This document shows, piece by piece, positions 1-6,920 of a stretch of 34,762 bases of DNA (within the stretch, counting starts at the first letter, position 1; the number at the start of each line of letters is the position of its first letter). Below the pieces are notes generated by a model, which saw nothing but the letters and a program-made list of their open reading frames with translations, did not search any database and was not told the origin of the DNA. The stretch is from Desulfobacterales bacterium (GTDB lineage: Bacteria > Desulfobacterota > Desulfobacteria > Desulfobacterales > CAFBRK01), in NCBI GenBank assembly GCA_021737185.1, contig JAIPEL010000038.1:1-34762 (forward strand), given 5' to 3'. A program made the position numbers and the translations under genes.

Positions 1-202
1 CGTGCTTTGCAAAAGCGCAGCTTAGGACCCCTGGACCGCATGCAACATCGAGAACAGTGTCTCGGTCCGTGACACCCGATACGGAAATCGCCTGCAGGAT
101 AGCATCCGCCGCCGATTTATGCGACTCCTGAAATAGATAGGCCTGTTTGGTGGAGTAGCCTTTTTCGATGTCACGGGTTGACGGTTTTTTCTTTTTTGGC
201 AT
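1..202 (-). CDS. Class I SAM-dependent methyltransferase, N-terminal part (cut by window edge)
   Basis: Reading the minus strand from an ATG at 202 gives an open frame that runs off the left edge. It begins MPKKKKPSTRDIEKGYSTKQ. About 50 residues in it shows the glycine-rich SAM-binding motif I, VLDVACGPGVLS, of Rossmann-fold methyltransferases. A purine-rich AAGGGGC lies about 7 bases before the ATG. The gene lies 59 bases downstream of another methyltransferase on the same strand, so the two are probably co-transcribed. The substrate cannot be told, because the C-terminal part that would define it is outside the window. The lysine-rich start is unusual but is followed by a normal helix preceding motif I. 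Confidence 0.75.
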   Translation of the reverse strand, partial: MPKKKKPSTRDIEKGYSTKQAYLFQESHKSAADAILQAISVSGVTDRDTVLDVACGPGVLSCAFAKH

Positions 203-261
203 GTGGAGCCCCTTTCATGGTAGCTGAAGCTGAATTGCGGCGCAGGCTTGCGGCCTTCGCT

Positions 262-1125
262 CTATCGAGGCGATTGCAGCACGCAGCTGATGTAAATCGA
301 GTTCCGGTACTTGAATTGGTCGTAGATGGCAGAATCCCTGACGCCGGTGAATTCCGAGATCCACTTGACCAGGAACTTGTGCAGCCTGGCCCTTGCTGAA
401 AAAGGCGGGGCATCGGCGGCCAGCCCGATCTTTGCTGCGATGCGCCGGTCGATTTCAAGGAGTTTGCTTTCGTGGTCCAGGTCGAGGGCGGCAAGGACGT
501 TTGCGGTGATGTCTGCCTCCTCGATGAGCGCCATGCCCGAATAGCTCAGATCTCTTCGAAGATCGTCGATCTCATCTGCCGCCCGAAAATCGGCGAAGAG
601 AAAATAACCGCCCGGGGACAGGACCCGTTTGACCTCCGCCAGAAACGGCGCCATCGCCTCGTAGCAGTGGGAAGATTCCACGTTGAAGACGACATCGAAG
701 CTGGCATCGGCAAATGGAAGCGCCTCTGCGCGGCCCACTTTAAAAGTAAGGCCCGCAGAGTCGAAATTTTTCCGGCAGAATTGGACGGCATAGGTTGAAA
801 AATCGAGGCCGATCACCGCAGCGGGGTTCAGGCAGCGGTTGATGTAGTCCGCGCCGCCGCCCCGGCCGCTGCCGATTTCGAGCACCCTTTTGCCGGTTAG
901 GTCCACCTTGCCGGCCAGGTGGCGGTAGAGCTGGATGCCGCACCGGTTCGGCTCGTCCGAAGGCGAAGGGGCCGGCATGCCTGCTCCCGCCGCATATCCG
1001 TAGTTCATGAAGGTCCAGTCCGGGTCGGCACTGGCCTTGGACAGGAGATCATAGGCTTTTTGCCACAAAAAAACCTTCAGGCGGGGAAACGCTCGAAAAA
1101 ACCTGGCGAAGAATTCAGCGCCCAT
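262..1125 (-). CDS. Class I SAM-dependent methyltransferase (phthiotriol/sterol-methyltransferase-like)
   Basis: A 287-residue protein starting MGAEFFARFF. Motif I is VLEIGSGRGGGADYI and the acidic strand-2 end is VIGLDFS. Motif II/III are seen as EALPFADASFDVVFNVESSHCY and LSPGGYFLFADF. This pattern resembles the small-molecule methyltransferases that act on lipid or polyketide products (phthiotriolone or sterol C-methyltransferase type), but the substrate is not known. The frame stays open upstream to an ATG at 1215. That longer start would add an Arg-rich stretch that is a read-through of the pRiA4b-type fragment on the same strand, so the ATG at 1125 (preceded by GGAAAA) is preferred. It lies upstream of the truncated methyltransferase at 1-202 and is probably in one operon with it. 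Confidence 0.75.
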   Translation of the reverse strand: MGAEFFARFFRAFPRLKVFLWQKAYDLLSKASADPDWTFMNYGYAAGAGMPAPSPSDEPNRCGIQLYRHLAGKVDLTGKRVLEIGSGRGGGADYINRCLNPAAVIGLDFSTYAVQFCRKNFDSAGLTFKVGRAEALPFADASFDVVFNVESSHCYEAMAPFLAEVKRVLSPGGYFLFADFRAADEIDDLRRDLSYSGMALIEEADITANVLAALDLDHESKLLEIDRRIAAKIGLAADAPPFSARARLHKFLVKWISEFTGVRDSAIYDQFKYRNSIYISCVLQSPR

Positions 1126-1153
1126 AAGAAGCGATTTTCCATCTTCTTTTCGG

Positions 1154-1267
1154 ATCCCGGAAACGGTACGTCGACGGCGCCTGTATCCGCCGCCAAATCG
1201 CCGGCTCGATCTCAAGAAGATCGATGTGAAACTGAAGAACGAGGCTCGATTTAAAAGGGCGAATCAC
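1154..1267 (-). pseudogene. Fragment of a plasmid pRiA4b ORF-3-like protein
   Basis: On the minus strand the frame reads FKSSLVLQFHIDLLEIEP followed by AIWRRIQAPSTYRFRD. This matches the N-terminal signature of the PRiA4_ORF3 family, in which a strand pattern of the type YQFKITLLGIEPPIWRRIQVPS is followed by F-x-D-L-H. After FRD the frame turns into unrelated Arg/Lys-rich sequence and stops 13 codons later, so only about 35 of roughly 170 family residues remain. A GTG at 1267 could begin it but has no clear ribosome binding site. I read this as a gene remnant, possibly truncated when the neighbouring methyltransferase cluster was joined here. Confidence 0.55.
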
Positions 1268-1329
1268 AATCCACTCTGAATGTCCCGGATCGGTCAGTTG
1301 CAGGCTTATCGAGCCCGGTATAATGCTGT

Positions 1330-3483
1330 CTATTCCGCGCGCGAGGGTTTTGCTTCGTCCAGGACCTTCCTCACCAATTGTGTCAGCTGCAGTCTGTCGA
1401 GTGGCTTCATGACAAACGCCCGGATTCCGATTTTTTTTGCCTTGCGGTCGTCGATCTGCTTGCTGTAGCCCGTGCAAAGGATGACCGCGATATCGGGCCG
1501 TATCTCCAGGATCTCTTCGGCCAATTTGTCTCCGTTCTTCTGAGGCATGCTCATGTCGGTCACCACCAGGTCGAAGGCAGCAGGGTCGCTTCGAAAAAGC
1601 GCCAAAGCCTCCAAACTGTCCGAAACAGCGGTCACTTGATAACCGAGTCTGCCCAAAATGGCCTTTCCCATCTTGGCGATCGGCTCCTCGTCGTCCACGA
1701 ATAAAATCCGTTCGATCCCTTCCGGAAGCCTTTTCGAGGCCGGGCCAGGTTCTTCCGGATCGGTTTCTGTAATCGGCAGATATACCGTAAAAACCGTTCC
1801 TTTCCCTACCGTGCTTTCCACCGATATCTCTCCGCCGTAGCTTTTCACGATCCCGTGGACGACAGCCAGCCCCAGCCCGGTCCCCTCGCCGATGTCCTTG
1901 CTGGTATAATACGGCTCGAAAATCGAATCGAGGTGTTCTTCCGGGATTCCCGGGCCGGTGTCTGAAACCGAGATTTCGATATGCCTGCCTGCCTTGATAT
2001 CAGGGTGCTTTTTCAGAATCGTTTCGCTCAGGTCCGTGTCCTTCACGTGGATCTGGAGAACACCGCCGTCGGAATCCATGGCCTGCGCTGCATTGGTACA
2101 AAGGTTCAAAAAGAGTTGGTGAATCTGAGAGCTTTCTCCCATCACCGAGGCGTCGCTTTTCAGATCCTGCTTGATTTCAATATGGGCGGGTATGGTGGAA
2201 CGAAGAAATCGCAGGGCCTCCCGGGCCGCTTCCTTGATCGGTATCGGCTGAGGCTGAGTTTCGCTCTTGCGGGCGAATGTCAGGATCTGCTGTACCAGAT
2301 CTCGCGCTCGCTTTCCCGCGGCAAACACTTCCTGTAGACTGGTTTCCAGCTGGGAGCCTTTTTCTGCATCTTCCAGGACCAGCTCCGTATAGCCGATGAT
2401 CGAGGTCAGAATATTGTTGAAATCGTGCGCAATCCCTCCGGCCAATGTTCCGATGGCCTCCATCTTGCGAGCCTGGACTAGCTGGGCCTGAAGCTGCTCC
2501 TTTTCCTTTTCCGCTTTTTTGCGTTCGGTGATGTCATTGACGATGCCTTCGTAGCGGACAACGTTACCATCCTCATCGAAATAGGCGCGGGTGCTGTCGG
2601 ATACCCATAGAGTGGATCCGTCTTTTCGCTTGACGCGGAACTCCATGTCATCGACTGTTCCCGCCTGCTGGAGAATCGTTCGATACCGGTCGCGGTCGGC
2701 CGGATCCACGTAATACTGGGTTCCGATGTCTGAAATGCTCGATACGAGCTCCTCGGGCGATTCATATCCGATCATTTTCGAAAAGGCCGGGTTGACGTCG
2801 ATGAACCGGCCATCCGGGGTGCTCCGGAAAAACCCCTCGACGGCGTTGTTGAAGATGTTTCTATATTTTTCTTCGCTCTTTTGTATTTCGAGTTGGGCCT
2901 GCTGCCGGTCGATAAGCGTCCGGGCGAGGATCACCGCCAAAATCGCCGCAAATATCAATGCGGCAATCAAAATCCCAAACGTATACCGCAACGTCCGCCC
3001 ATAGGCTTTTTCGATCTGATCTGCAGATCTTTGTTGAACGATTTGGGATAAATTCATGAGTTCGGCGACGAGTGCTTCATGCAGGCGCTTCGATTCCAGA
3101 TTGATCAACCCCTGCGCGGTCCTGAATCTGAAATCATACTGCAAATTGATGATTTCCGAATACATTTCGAAGTTTTCGCTGATGATTTTCCTGTCGATCC
3201 TCTCGTCCGCCAGTGCTTTTTCAAGGTATGCGCGTTCATTGGCGAACCGGTCCTTGAGCGCGTCCATCTGCGACGGATTCAGCGTCCCTATAATCTTGAA
3301 CACGAAAAGGCGGGCATTGGCGAGTCTGATCTTTAAATCCTCTATCCGCATCTGATGACCGTACGCTCTTTTCTGGATTTCGGAGATGGACCGTATATTT
3401 TGATAGGCCAGGATGCCCTGAATCAGCAGGAGAAAAACGATGCAGAAAAAAGAAAAAGCGAGCCTTGTCCGTATGCTTTTCAT
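1330..3483 (-). CDS. PAS-domain hybrid sensor histidine kinase with C-terminal receiver
   Basis: A 717-residue inner-membrane kinase. Residues 9-27 and about 167-188 are hydrophobic helices enclosing a helical periplasmic sensor of about 140 residues. A PAS/PAC domain covers about 205-320 (EEKYRNIFNNAVEGFF, then YEGIVNDITERKKAE). The HisKA box GGIAHDFNN has the phospho-accepting His353. The ATPase domain shows the N box (NLCTNAAQAM), G1 DTGPGIP at 508-514 and G2 GTGLGLA at 534-540. A receiver domain at about 592-710 has the acidic pair D597/D598, phospho-acceptor D643 (TDMSMP), T671 and K693 (MKP). It starts 9 bases after the stop of a solute-binding protein, which probably supplies the ligand to its periplasmic domain. 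No DNA-binding regulator is adjacent, so the output partner is elsewhere or the receiver acts in a relay. Confidence 0.93.
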   Translation of the reverse strand: MKSIRTRLAFSFFCIVFLLLIQGILAYQNIRSISEIQKRAYGHQMRIEDLKIRLANARLFVFKIIGTLNPSQMDALKDRFANERAYLEKALADERIDRKIISENFEMYSEIINLQYDFRFRTAQGLINLESKRLHEALVAELMNLSQIVQQRSADQIEKAYGRTLRYTFGILIAALIFAAILAVILARTLIDRQQAQLEIQKSEEKYRNIFNNAVEGFFRSTPDGRFIDVNPAFSKMIGYESPEELVSSISDIGTQYYVDPADRDRYRTILQQAGTVDDMEFRVKRKDGSTLWVSDSTRAYFDEDGNVVRYEGIVNDITERKKAEKEKEQLQAQLVQARKMEAIGTLAGGIAHDFNNILTSIIGYTELVLEDAEKGSQLETSLQEVFAAGKRARDLVQQILTFARKSETQPQPIPIKEAAREALRFLRSTIPAHIEIKQDLKSDASVMGESSQIHQLFLNLCTNAAQAMDSDGGVLQIHVKDTDLSETILKKHPDIKAGRHIEISVSDTGPGIPEEHLDSIFEPYYTSKDIGEGTGLGLAVVHGIVKSYGGEISVESTVGKGTVFTVYLPITETDPEEPGPASKRLPEGIERILFVDDEEPIAKMGKAILGRLGYQVTAVSDSLEALALFRSDPAAFDLVVTDMSMPQKNGDKLAEEILEIRPDIAVILCTGYSKQIDDRKAKKIGIRAFVMKPLDRLQLTQLVRKVLDEAKPSRAE

Positions 3484-3492
3484 GTCATGCTC

Positions 3493-4500
3493 TCATTGTG
3501 CGGCGTCATGTTTCAGGACATGCATGATGAATCGGTTCTCGAATACATCTCTTGGCTCGAAGCCCGTGGTCAACCGAGAGTTCTTTTGTAGAAATCGTTT
3601 CAACTCGTTCAAATAATCGACCAGGCCTCCCGAATCCTTGTTTCGCTCCAGCAGTATGTCCGGATCATGTATGGCAACATCCTGCATCATCGAAGAAAAA
3701 TCCTCTTCCGCCAGGCCTGGCTCCGCTTCAAAGGTCTTCTCCCGCAGGATTTTGAAATACTCTCTTCGATTCCCAAGGTCTTTGATCCATCGTACCGCCT
3801 TTATCCATCCCCTTAAAAGATTATGAATGTCTTCCTCGGGCATGCCTTCGATGGTCTGTCGATATCCCCACAGGCACTCGGGAATGCATCCCTGATAATC
3901 GGCTGAGGTGGCCAATACCCTCCCGTTTCCTTTGTTCAAGGCATCGTCTGTCCAGGGTTCATAGTTCACGATGGCGGGCAGTCGGCCCGCGATAAATTGG
4001 GCGCTCAAGTCTCGGGGGTTGATCTCCACGATACGAAAATCGGACAATTGCAGATCGACCTCGCTCAAATATTGCCCGAGAAAGTAGAGGCAGGAGGGCT
4101 GGTCAAGAAACACACCGATCACACCGCCGCGATGATTTTCAAGCCGATCGCCCTGCCGTACGATGATTTTGTCCCCTCCATGGGACCAATTGGTCTCAGC
4201 GATGGCAACGACGGGCTCCCCTTTCATGTACACGCCCACCAGAGATCCGGCCATATCCATGGCAAGATCGATTTTTTTTGCTTTTATCGCCTCGAGAATC
4301 ACGATCGGATCGTCATATATGGCGACATCCACCTGAAGATTCAACTCCTCCCAGAACCCCTTTTCCAAAGCGACATGCAGGGGCGACCATCCGATCCAGG
4401 CCACCGTCGCAATCCTGTACTCCCTTGCCATGGCCAAACAAGGACTCCATAAAAGGAGGAGCAAACAAACCGAAATGATTTTCCTAAAGAGCCGTTGCAC
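3493..4500 (-). CDS. NMT1/SsuA-type periplasmic substrate-binding protein
   Basis: A 335-residue protein with a signal peptide (MQRLFRKIISVCLLLLLW, predicted cleavage after about residue 25). The mature part has the fold signature of the NMT1/THI5-SsuA-TauA group: IATVAWIGWSPLHVALEKG, then VAIYDDPIVILEAIKAKKIDLA, and FRIVEINPRDLSAQFIAGR followed by PAIVNYEPW. Members bind small aromatic, sulfonate or pyrimidine-type ligands for ABC import. No permease or ATPase gene is adjacent. Instead the next gene, 9 bases downstream, is a membrane histidine kinase. From that arrangement I infer a sensing role, with the binding protein presenting its ligand to the kinase's periplasmic region. The ligand is unknown. 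Confidence 0.88.
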   Translation of the reverse strand: MQRLFRKIISVCLLLLLWSPCLAMAREYRIATVAWIGWSPLHVALEKGFWEELNLQVDVAIYDDPIVILEAIKAKKIDLAMDMAGSLVGVYMKGEPVVAIAETNWSHGGDKIIVRQGDRLENHRGGVIGVFLDQPSCLYFLGQYLSEVDLQLSDFRIVEINPRDLSAQFIAGRLPAIVNYEPWTDDALNKGNGRVLATSADYQGCIPECLWGYRQTIEGMPEEDIHNLLRGWIKAVRWIKDLGNRREYFKILREKTFEAEPGLAEEDFSSMMQDVAIHDPDILLERNKDSGGLVDYLNELKRFLQKNSRLTTGFEPRDVFENRFIMHVLKHDAAQ

Positions 4501-4682
4501 CGTTCCTGCTTTCCTTCGGATATTGTGTTTGTCTTCCAGCGTTTCAGCAGCCCTCAGGGGTTGAAGGTATTGCCCTTATTTTACTATTAAAAATACCACC
4601 AAGTGCAACACGAGGCAAGCTACTCAAGCCGCAAAATGATTGTGGAAATTTCGAATCGATTAAAACTCAGTTCACTTCCAGG

Positions 4683-4720
4683 CCCAGCAGATTTCAGCCC
4701 AGCAGATTTCAGCCCAGCAG
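4683..4720. repeat. 15-bp tandem repeat, about 2.5 copies
   Basis: The unit CCCAGCAGATTTCAG occurs at 4683-4697 and 4698-4712 and is followed by a partial third copy CCCAGCAG at 4713-4720. It ends 8 bases before the tetR stop codon. The flanking 4501-4680 stretch is otherwise a gene-free, AT-rich spacer upstream of the binding-protein gene. It is too short and has no spacers, so it is not a CRISPR array. It is probably replication slippage. Confidence 0.8.
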
Positions 4721-4728
4721 CTCAGTAG

Positions 4729-5355
4729 CTACCTTCTTCCCACCGCCTCGATCCCGGCCAAGGAAAAATCGGCGATGTGCTCCGCCAGGCGGCGGATCAG
4801 ATCCGGGGTGAGGCGTTCTCCCAGCATGTACTCCAGGTCGCTTCGCTTGATGGTCAAAAGTGCGCGGCACTGGTTGATGACGCTCTGCTCGCAGAAGCGG
4901 ACGGCGAGCTCCTCTGCGCCCGGGCCCATGATTCTGCGGATGATCTGCTGCAGACGCTGCCTTCGGGTCTCCATCATTTCCCGCCAGGCATCTTCGATCA
5001 GGCCGGTGGGGCTGAGCAGCTCCATGAGATAGAGCCGGCTGAAATCGGCCGATTCTCCCTTGGCCGAAAACAGCCGGATCAGGGCCTGGATATACTGCCG
5101 CAGCGTCTCCTTGGGCGAATCGGCTTCGACGTCCAGGATGACCCGCTGCTGGAAGTCTTTGAGGGCTTGGCGCCAGGCCTCCTGATACAGGCTGGCCTTG
5201 CCTCCGAAGTAATAGTTCACCGAGGCCACATTGGCCCCGGCCCGGTCGCAGATATCGGCCACCCGGGCGTCTCGATACCCTTTTTGGGCAAAGATTTCGC
5301 AGGCCGCGTTGAGCACCCTCAGCCGGGTCTCTTTTCCGTCCTCTCTTTTGGCCAC
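4729..5355 (-). CDS. TetR/AcrR-family transcriptional regulator, likely repressor of the RND efflux operon
   Basis: A 208-residue regulator. The N-terminal helix-turn-helix covers about residues 8-55 and ends in the typical GANVASVNYYFGGKASLY recognition segment. The C-terminal ligand/dimerisation half resembles the CerR/YbiH (DUF1956) group. The open frame extends upstream to 5436, but a GTG at 5355 preceded by GGGGAG at the right distance is the convincing start; the upstream extension is Phe/Arg/Lys-rich translated spacer. The gene is divergent from the efflux operon starting at 5501. The 145-bp gap holds two perfect palindromes, which fits local autoregulation and repression of the pump until an inducer binds the C-terminal pocket. 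Confidence 0.88.
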   Translation of the reverse strand: MAKREDGKETRLRVLNAACEIFAQKGYRDARVADICDRAGANVASVNYYFGGKASLYQEAWRQALKDFQQRVILDVEADSPKETLRQYIQALIRLFSAKGESADFSRLYLMELLSPTGLIEDAWREMMETRRQRLQQIIRRIMGPGAEELAVRFCEQSVINQCRALLTIKRSDLEYMLGERLTPDLIRRLAEHIADFSLAGIEAVGRR

Positions 5356-5387
5356 GATGAACTCCCCGATCGATGCTAACTTAAACC

Positions 5388-5401
5388 GAAATTTAAATTT
5401 C
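5388..5401. promoter_or_regulatory. Palindrome GAAATTTAAATTTC, candidate TetR operator
   Basis: A perfect 14-bp palindrome 33 bases from the tetR GTG in the divergent tetR-efflux spacer. A related half, ATTTTAAATTTCCG, lies at 5461-5474 just before the adaptor gene. TetR-family dimers bind palindromes in such spacers. The assignment is an inference from position and symmetry. Confidence 0.45.
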
Positions 5402-5404
5402 CCA

Positions 5405-5436
5405 TTGAACCGTATTCGTATCCATGCTATTAGCAT
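5405..5436 (+). promoter_or_regulatory. Candidate efflux-operon promoter overlapping the palindrome ATGCTATTAGCAT
   Basis: TTGAAC at 5405-5410 and TATTAG at 5428-5433 are separated by 17 bases and resemble a sigma-70 -35/-10 pair pointing at the adaptor gene. The -10 lies inside a perfect odd-centred palindrome, ATGCTATTAGCAT, at 5424-5436. A repressor bound there would block polymerase. This is a visual match only. Confidence 0.35.
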
Positions 5437-5500
5437 TTCTCCGAAAGTTTTTAAACTGCCATTTTAAATTTCCGTTTATCTTGCGAGAGGAACCTTTTTC

Positions 5501-6799
5501 ATGCGGCCTATTAAACCTAACTGTGCCATCATTCTGTGTGCGGCCGTTGTCTTGACCGGCCTTTTGACCATGGGCTGCGAACGCGGCCAGCAGCAGGCGC
5601 CGCAGCGGCCGATCCCGGAAGTAGCCACGGTCACGGTGCAGACGCAAAAAATCGCCCTGAAAACCGAACTGCCGGGACGCACCTCTGCCTTTCGCACGGC
5701 CGAAATCCGGCCCCAGGCCAGCGGCCTTCTCAAGGAGCGCCTTTTTACCGAAGGCGCCGAGGTAAAAGCCGGCCAGGTGCTCTATCGGATCGATCCGGCG
5801 CAGTTTGAGGCGGCCGTAGAAAACGCCGAGGCCAGCCTGGCGGCAGTGAAAAAGGGGGCCGACCGGGCCCGGGCCTCGCTTTCTGCGAGCATCGCCGGGG
5901 TGAACCGCCAGAAGGCCACCCTTGCCCTGGCCAAGTCCAACCGGAAACGGATGGAGGAGCTGGTCAAGGACCGGGCCGTCTCGGTGAGCGACTACGACCA
6001 GGCCGCCACCGAAACCGAGGTGGCCGAAGCCACCCTCGAGGCGACAAAAGCGCAGGTGGAAAGCAACCGGGTGGCGGTGGCCGCCGCCGAGGCGGCCATC
6101 AAACAGGCCGAAGCGGCCCTGAAAACAACGCAGATCAACCTGGGCTACACCCGGATCACCGCCCCGATTTCCGGCCGGATCGGCCGGTCCGCCGTTACCG
6201 AGGGGGCGATCCTGACCGCCTACCAGCCCATGGCCCTTTCCACCATCCAGCAGCTCGATCCGATGTACGTGGACGTGCCCCAGTCCACCAGCGACCTGCT
6301 CCGGCTGAAGCGCCGCATCGAAGAGGGCCGTCTGAACCGAAACGAAGAAAGCCGGCAGGAGGTCGCCCTTTTTCTGGAAGATGGGAGCCCCTATCCCCTC
6401 AAAGGAAGCCTCAAGTTTCGAGAGGTGACCGTGGACTCGTCCACCGGGTCGGTCATCCTGCGGATCGTGTTTCCCAATCCAGAAGGCACCCTGCTGCCCC
6501 ACATGTTCGTCCGGGCAGTGGTGCAGGAAGGCGTAAACGACCAGGCCATGCTGATCCCCCAGCAGGCGGTATCCCGAGATCCGAAGGGAAATCCGCTGGC
6601 ATTGGTGGTGAACGAGCAAGGAACGGTAGGCCAGCGGTCGCTGACCATCGACCGAGCCATCGACGATCAGTGGCTGGTGACCTCCGGTCTTTCCGAGGGT
6701 GACCGGCTCATCGTCGAAGGCATCCAGAAAGTGCGGCCGGGAACGACGGTCAAAACGGTTCCCTTCAAAGAGGCTTCCCGGCCCAAAGACGCACAATAG
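5501..6799 (+). CDS. RND efflux periplasmic adaptor lipoprotein (AcrA/MexA family)
   Basis: A 432-residue membrane-fusion protein. The N-terminus is a lipoprotein signal with lipobox LTMGC (Cys26), so the mature protein is lipid-anchored in the inner membrane. After it come a beta-barrel/lipoyl half (PGRTSAFRTAEIRPQASG), a long Ala/Glu-rich alpha-helical hairpin at about residues 105-205 that docks to the outer-membrane channel, and the returning lipoyl half (LGYTRITAPISGRIGRS). The beta-barrel domain (QLDPMYVDVPQST) and a membrane-proximal domain follow. It is the first gene of the pump operon and joins the pump at 6921 to the outer-membrane channel at 10116. The start is 9 bases after GCGAGAGGA. 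Confidence 0.95.
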   Translation: MRPIKPNCAIILCAAVVLTGLLTMGCERGQQQAPQRPIPEVATVTVQTQKIALKTELPGRTSAFRTAEIRPQASGLLKERLFTEGAEVKAGQVLYRIDPAQFEAAVENAEASLAAVKKGADRARASLSASIAGVNRQKATLALAKSNRKRMEELVKDRAVSVSDYDQAATETEVAEATLEATKAQVESNRVAVAAAEAAIKQAEAALKTTQINLGYTRITAPISGRIGRSAVTEGAILTAYQPMALSTIQQLDPMYVDVPQSTSDLLRLKRRIEEGRLNRNEESRQEVALFLEDGSPYPLKGSLKFREVTVDSSTGSVILRIVFPNPEGTLLPHMFVRAVVQEGVNDQAMLIPQQAVSRDPKGNPLALVVNEQGTVGQRSLTIDRAIDDQWLVTSGLSEGDRLIVEGIQKVRPGTTVKTVPFKEASRPKDAQ

Positions 6800-6815
6800 G
6801 GCTTTTTGAAGCGAT

Positions 6816-6835
6816 CCCCCAGTATAATCTGGGGG
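6816..6835 (+). repeat. Stem-loop between adaptor and pump genes
   Basis: CCCCCAG, a TATAAT loop, and CTGGGGG form a perfect 7-bp stem 16 bases after the adaptor stop. No run of T follows, so it is not a standard intrinsic terminator. It could stabilise the upstream transcript or weaken read-through into the pump gene. Confidence 0.5.
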
Positions 6836-6860
6836 TTGCAAAAACTCACTCAATTGTCCT

Positions 6861-6906
6861 GTTTCGCGGAACGCGAAACTTTTACAAAATCGCGAAAGCG
6901 ATTTTG
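6861..6906 (+). repeat. Double-hairpin repeat, copy A
   Basis: The first hairpin is GTTTCGCG-GAA-CGCGAAAC (6861-6879, 8-bp stem). The second is CAAAATCGC-GAAA-GCGATTTTG (6885-6906, 9-bp stem with a GNRA tetraloop). The pair ends 14 bases before the pump ATG. The same two-hairpin design occurs at 29471 and, more diverged, at 13646. In no copy is the second hairpin followed by a T-run. Confidence 0.75.
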
Positions 6907-6920
6907 CAAGCGGAGCGCTG

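Noticed and set aside
4683-4720. CRISPR-like repeat
   Set aside because: The 15-bp units are directly adjacent without spacers, and only 2.5 copies exist.
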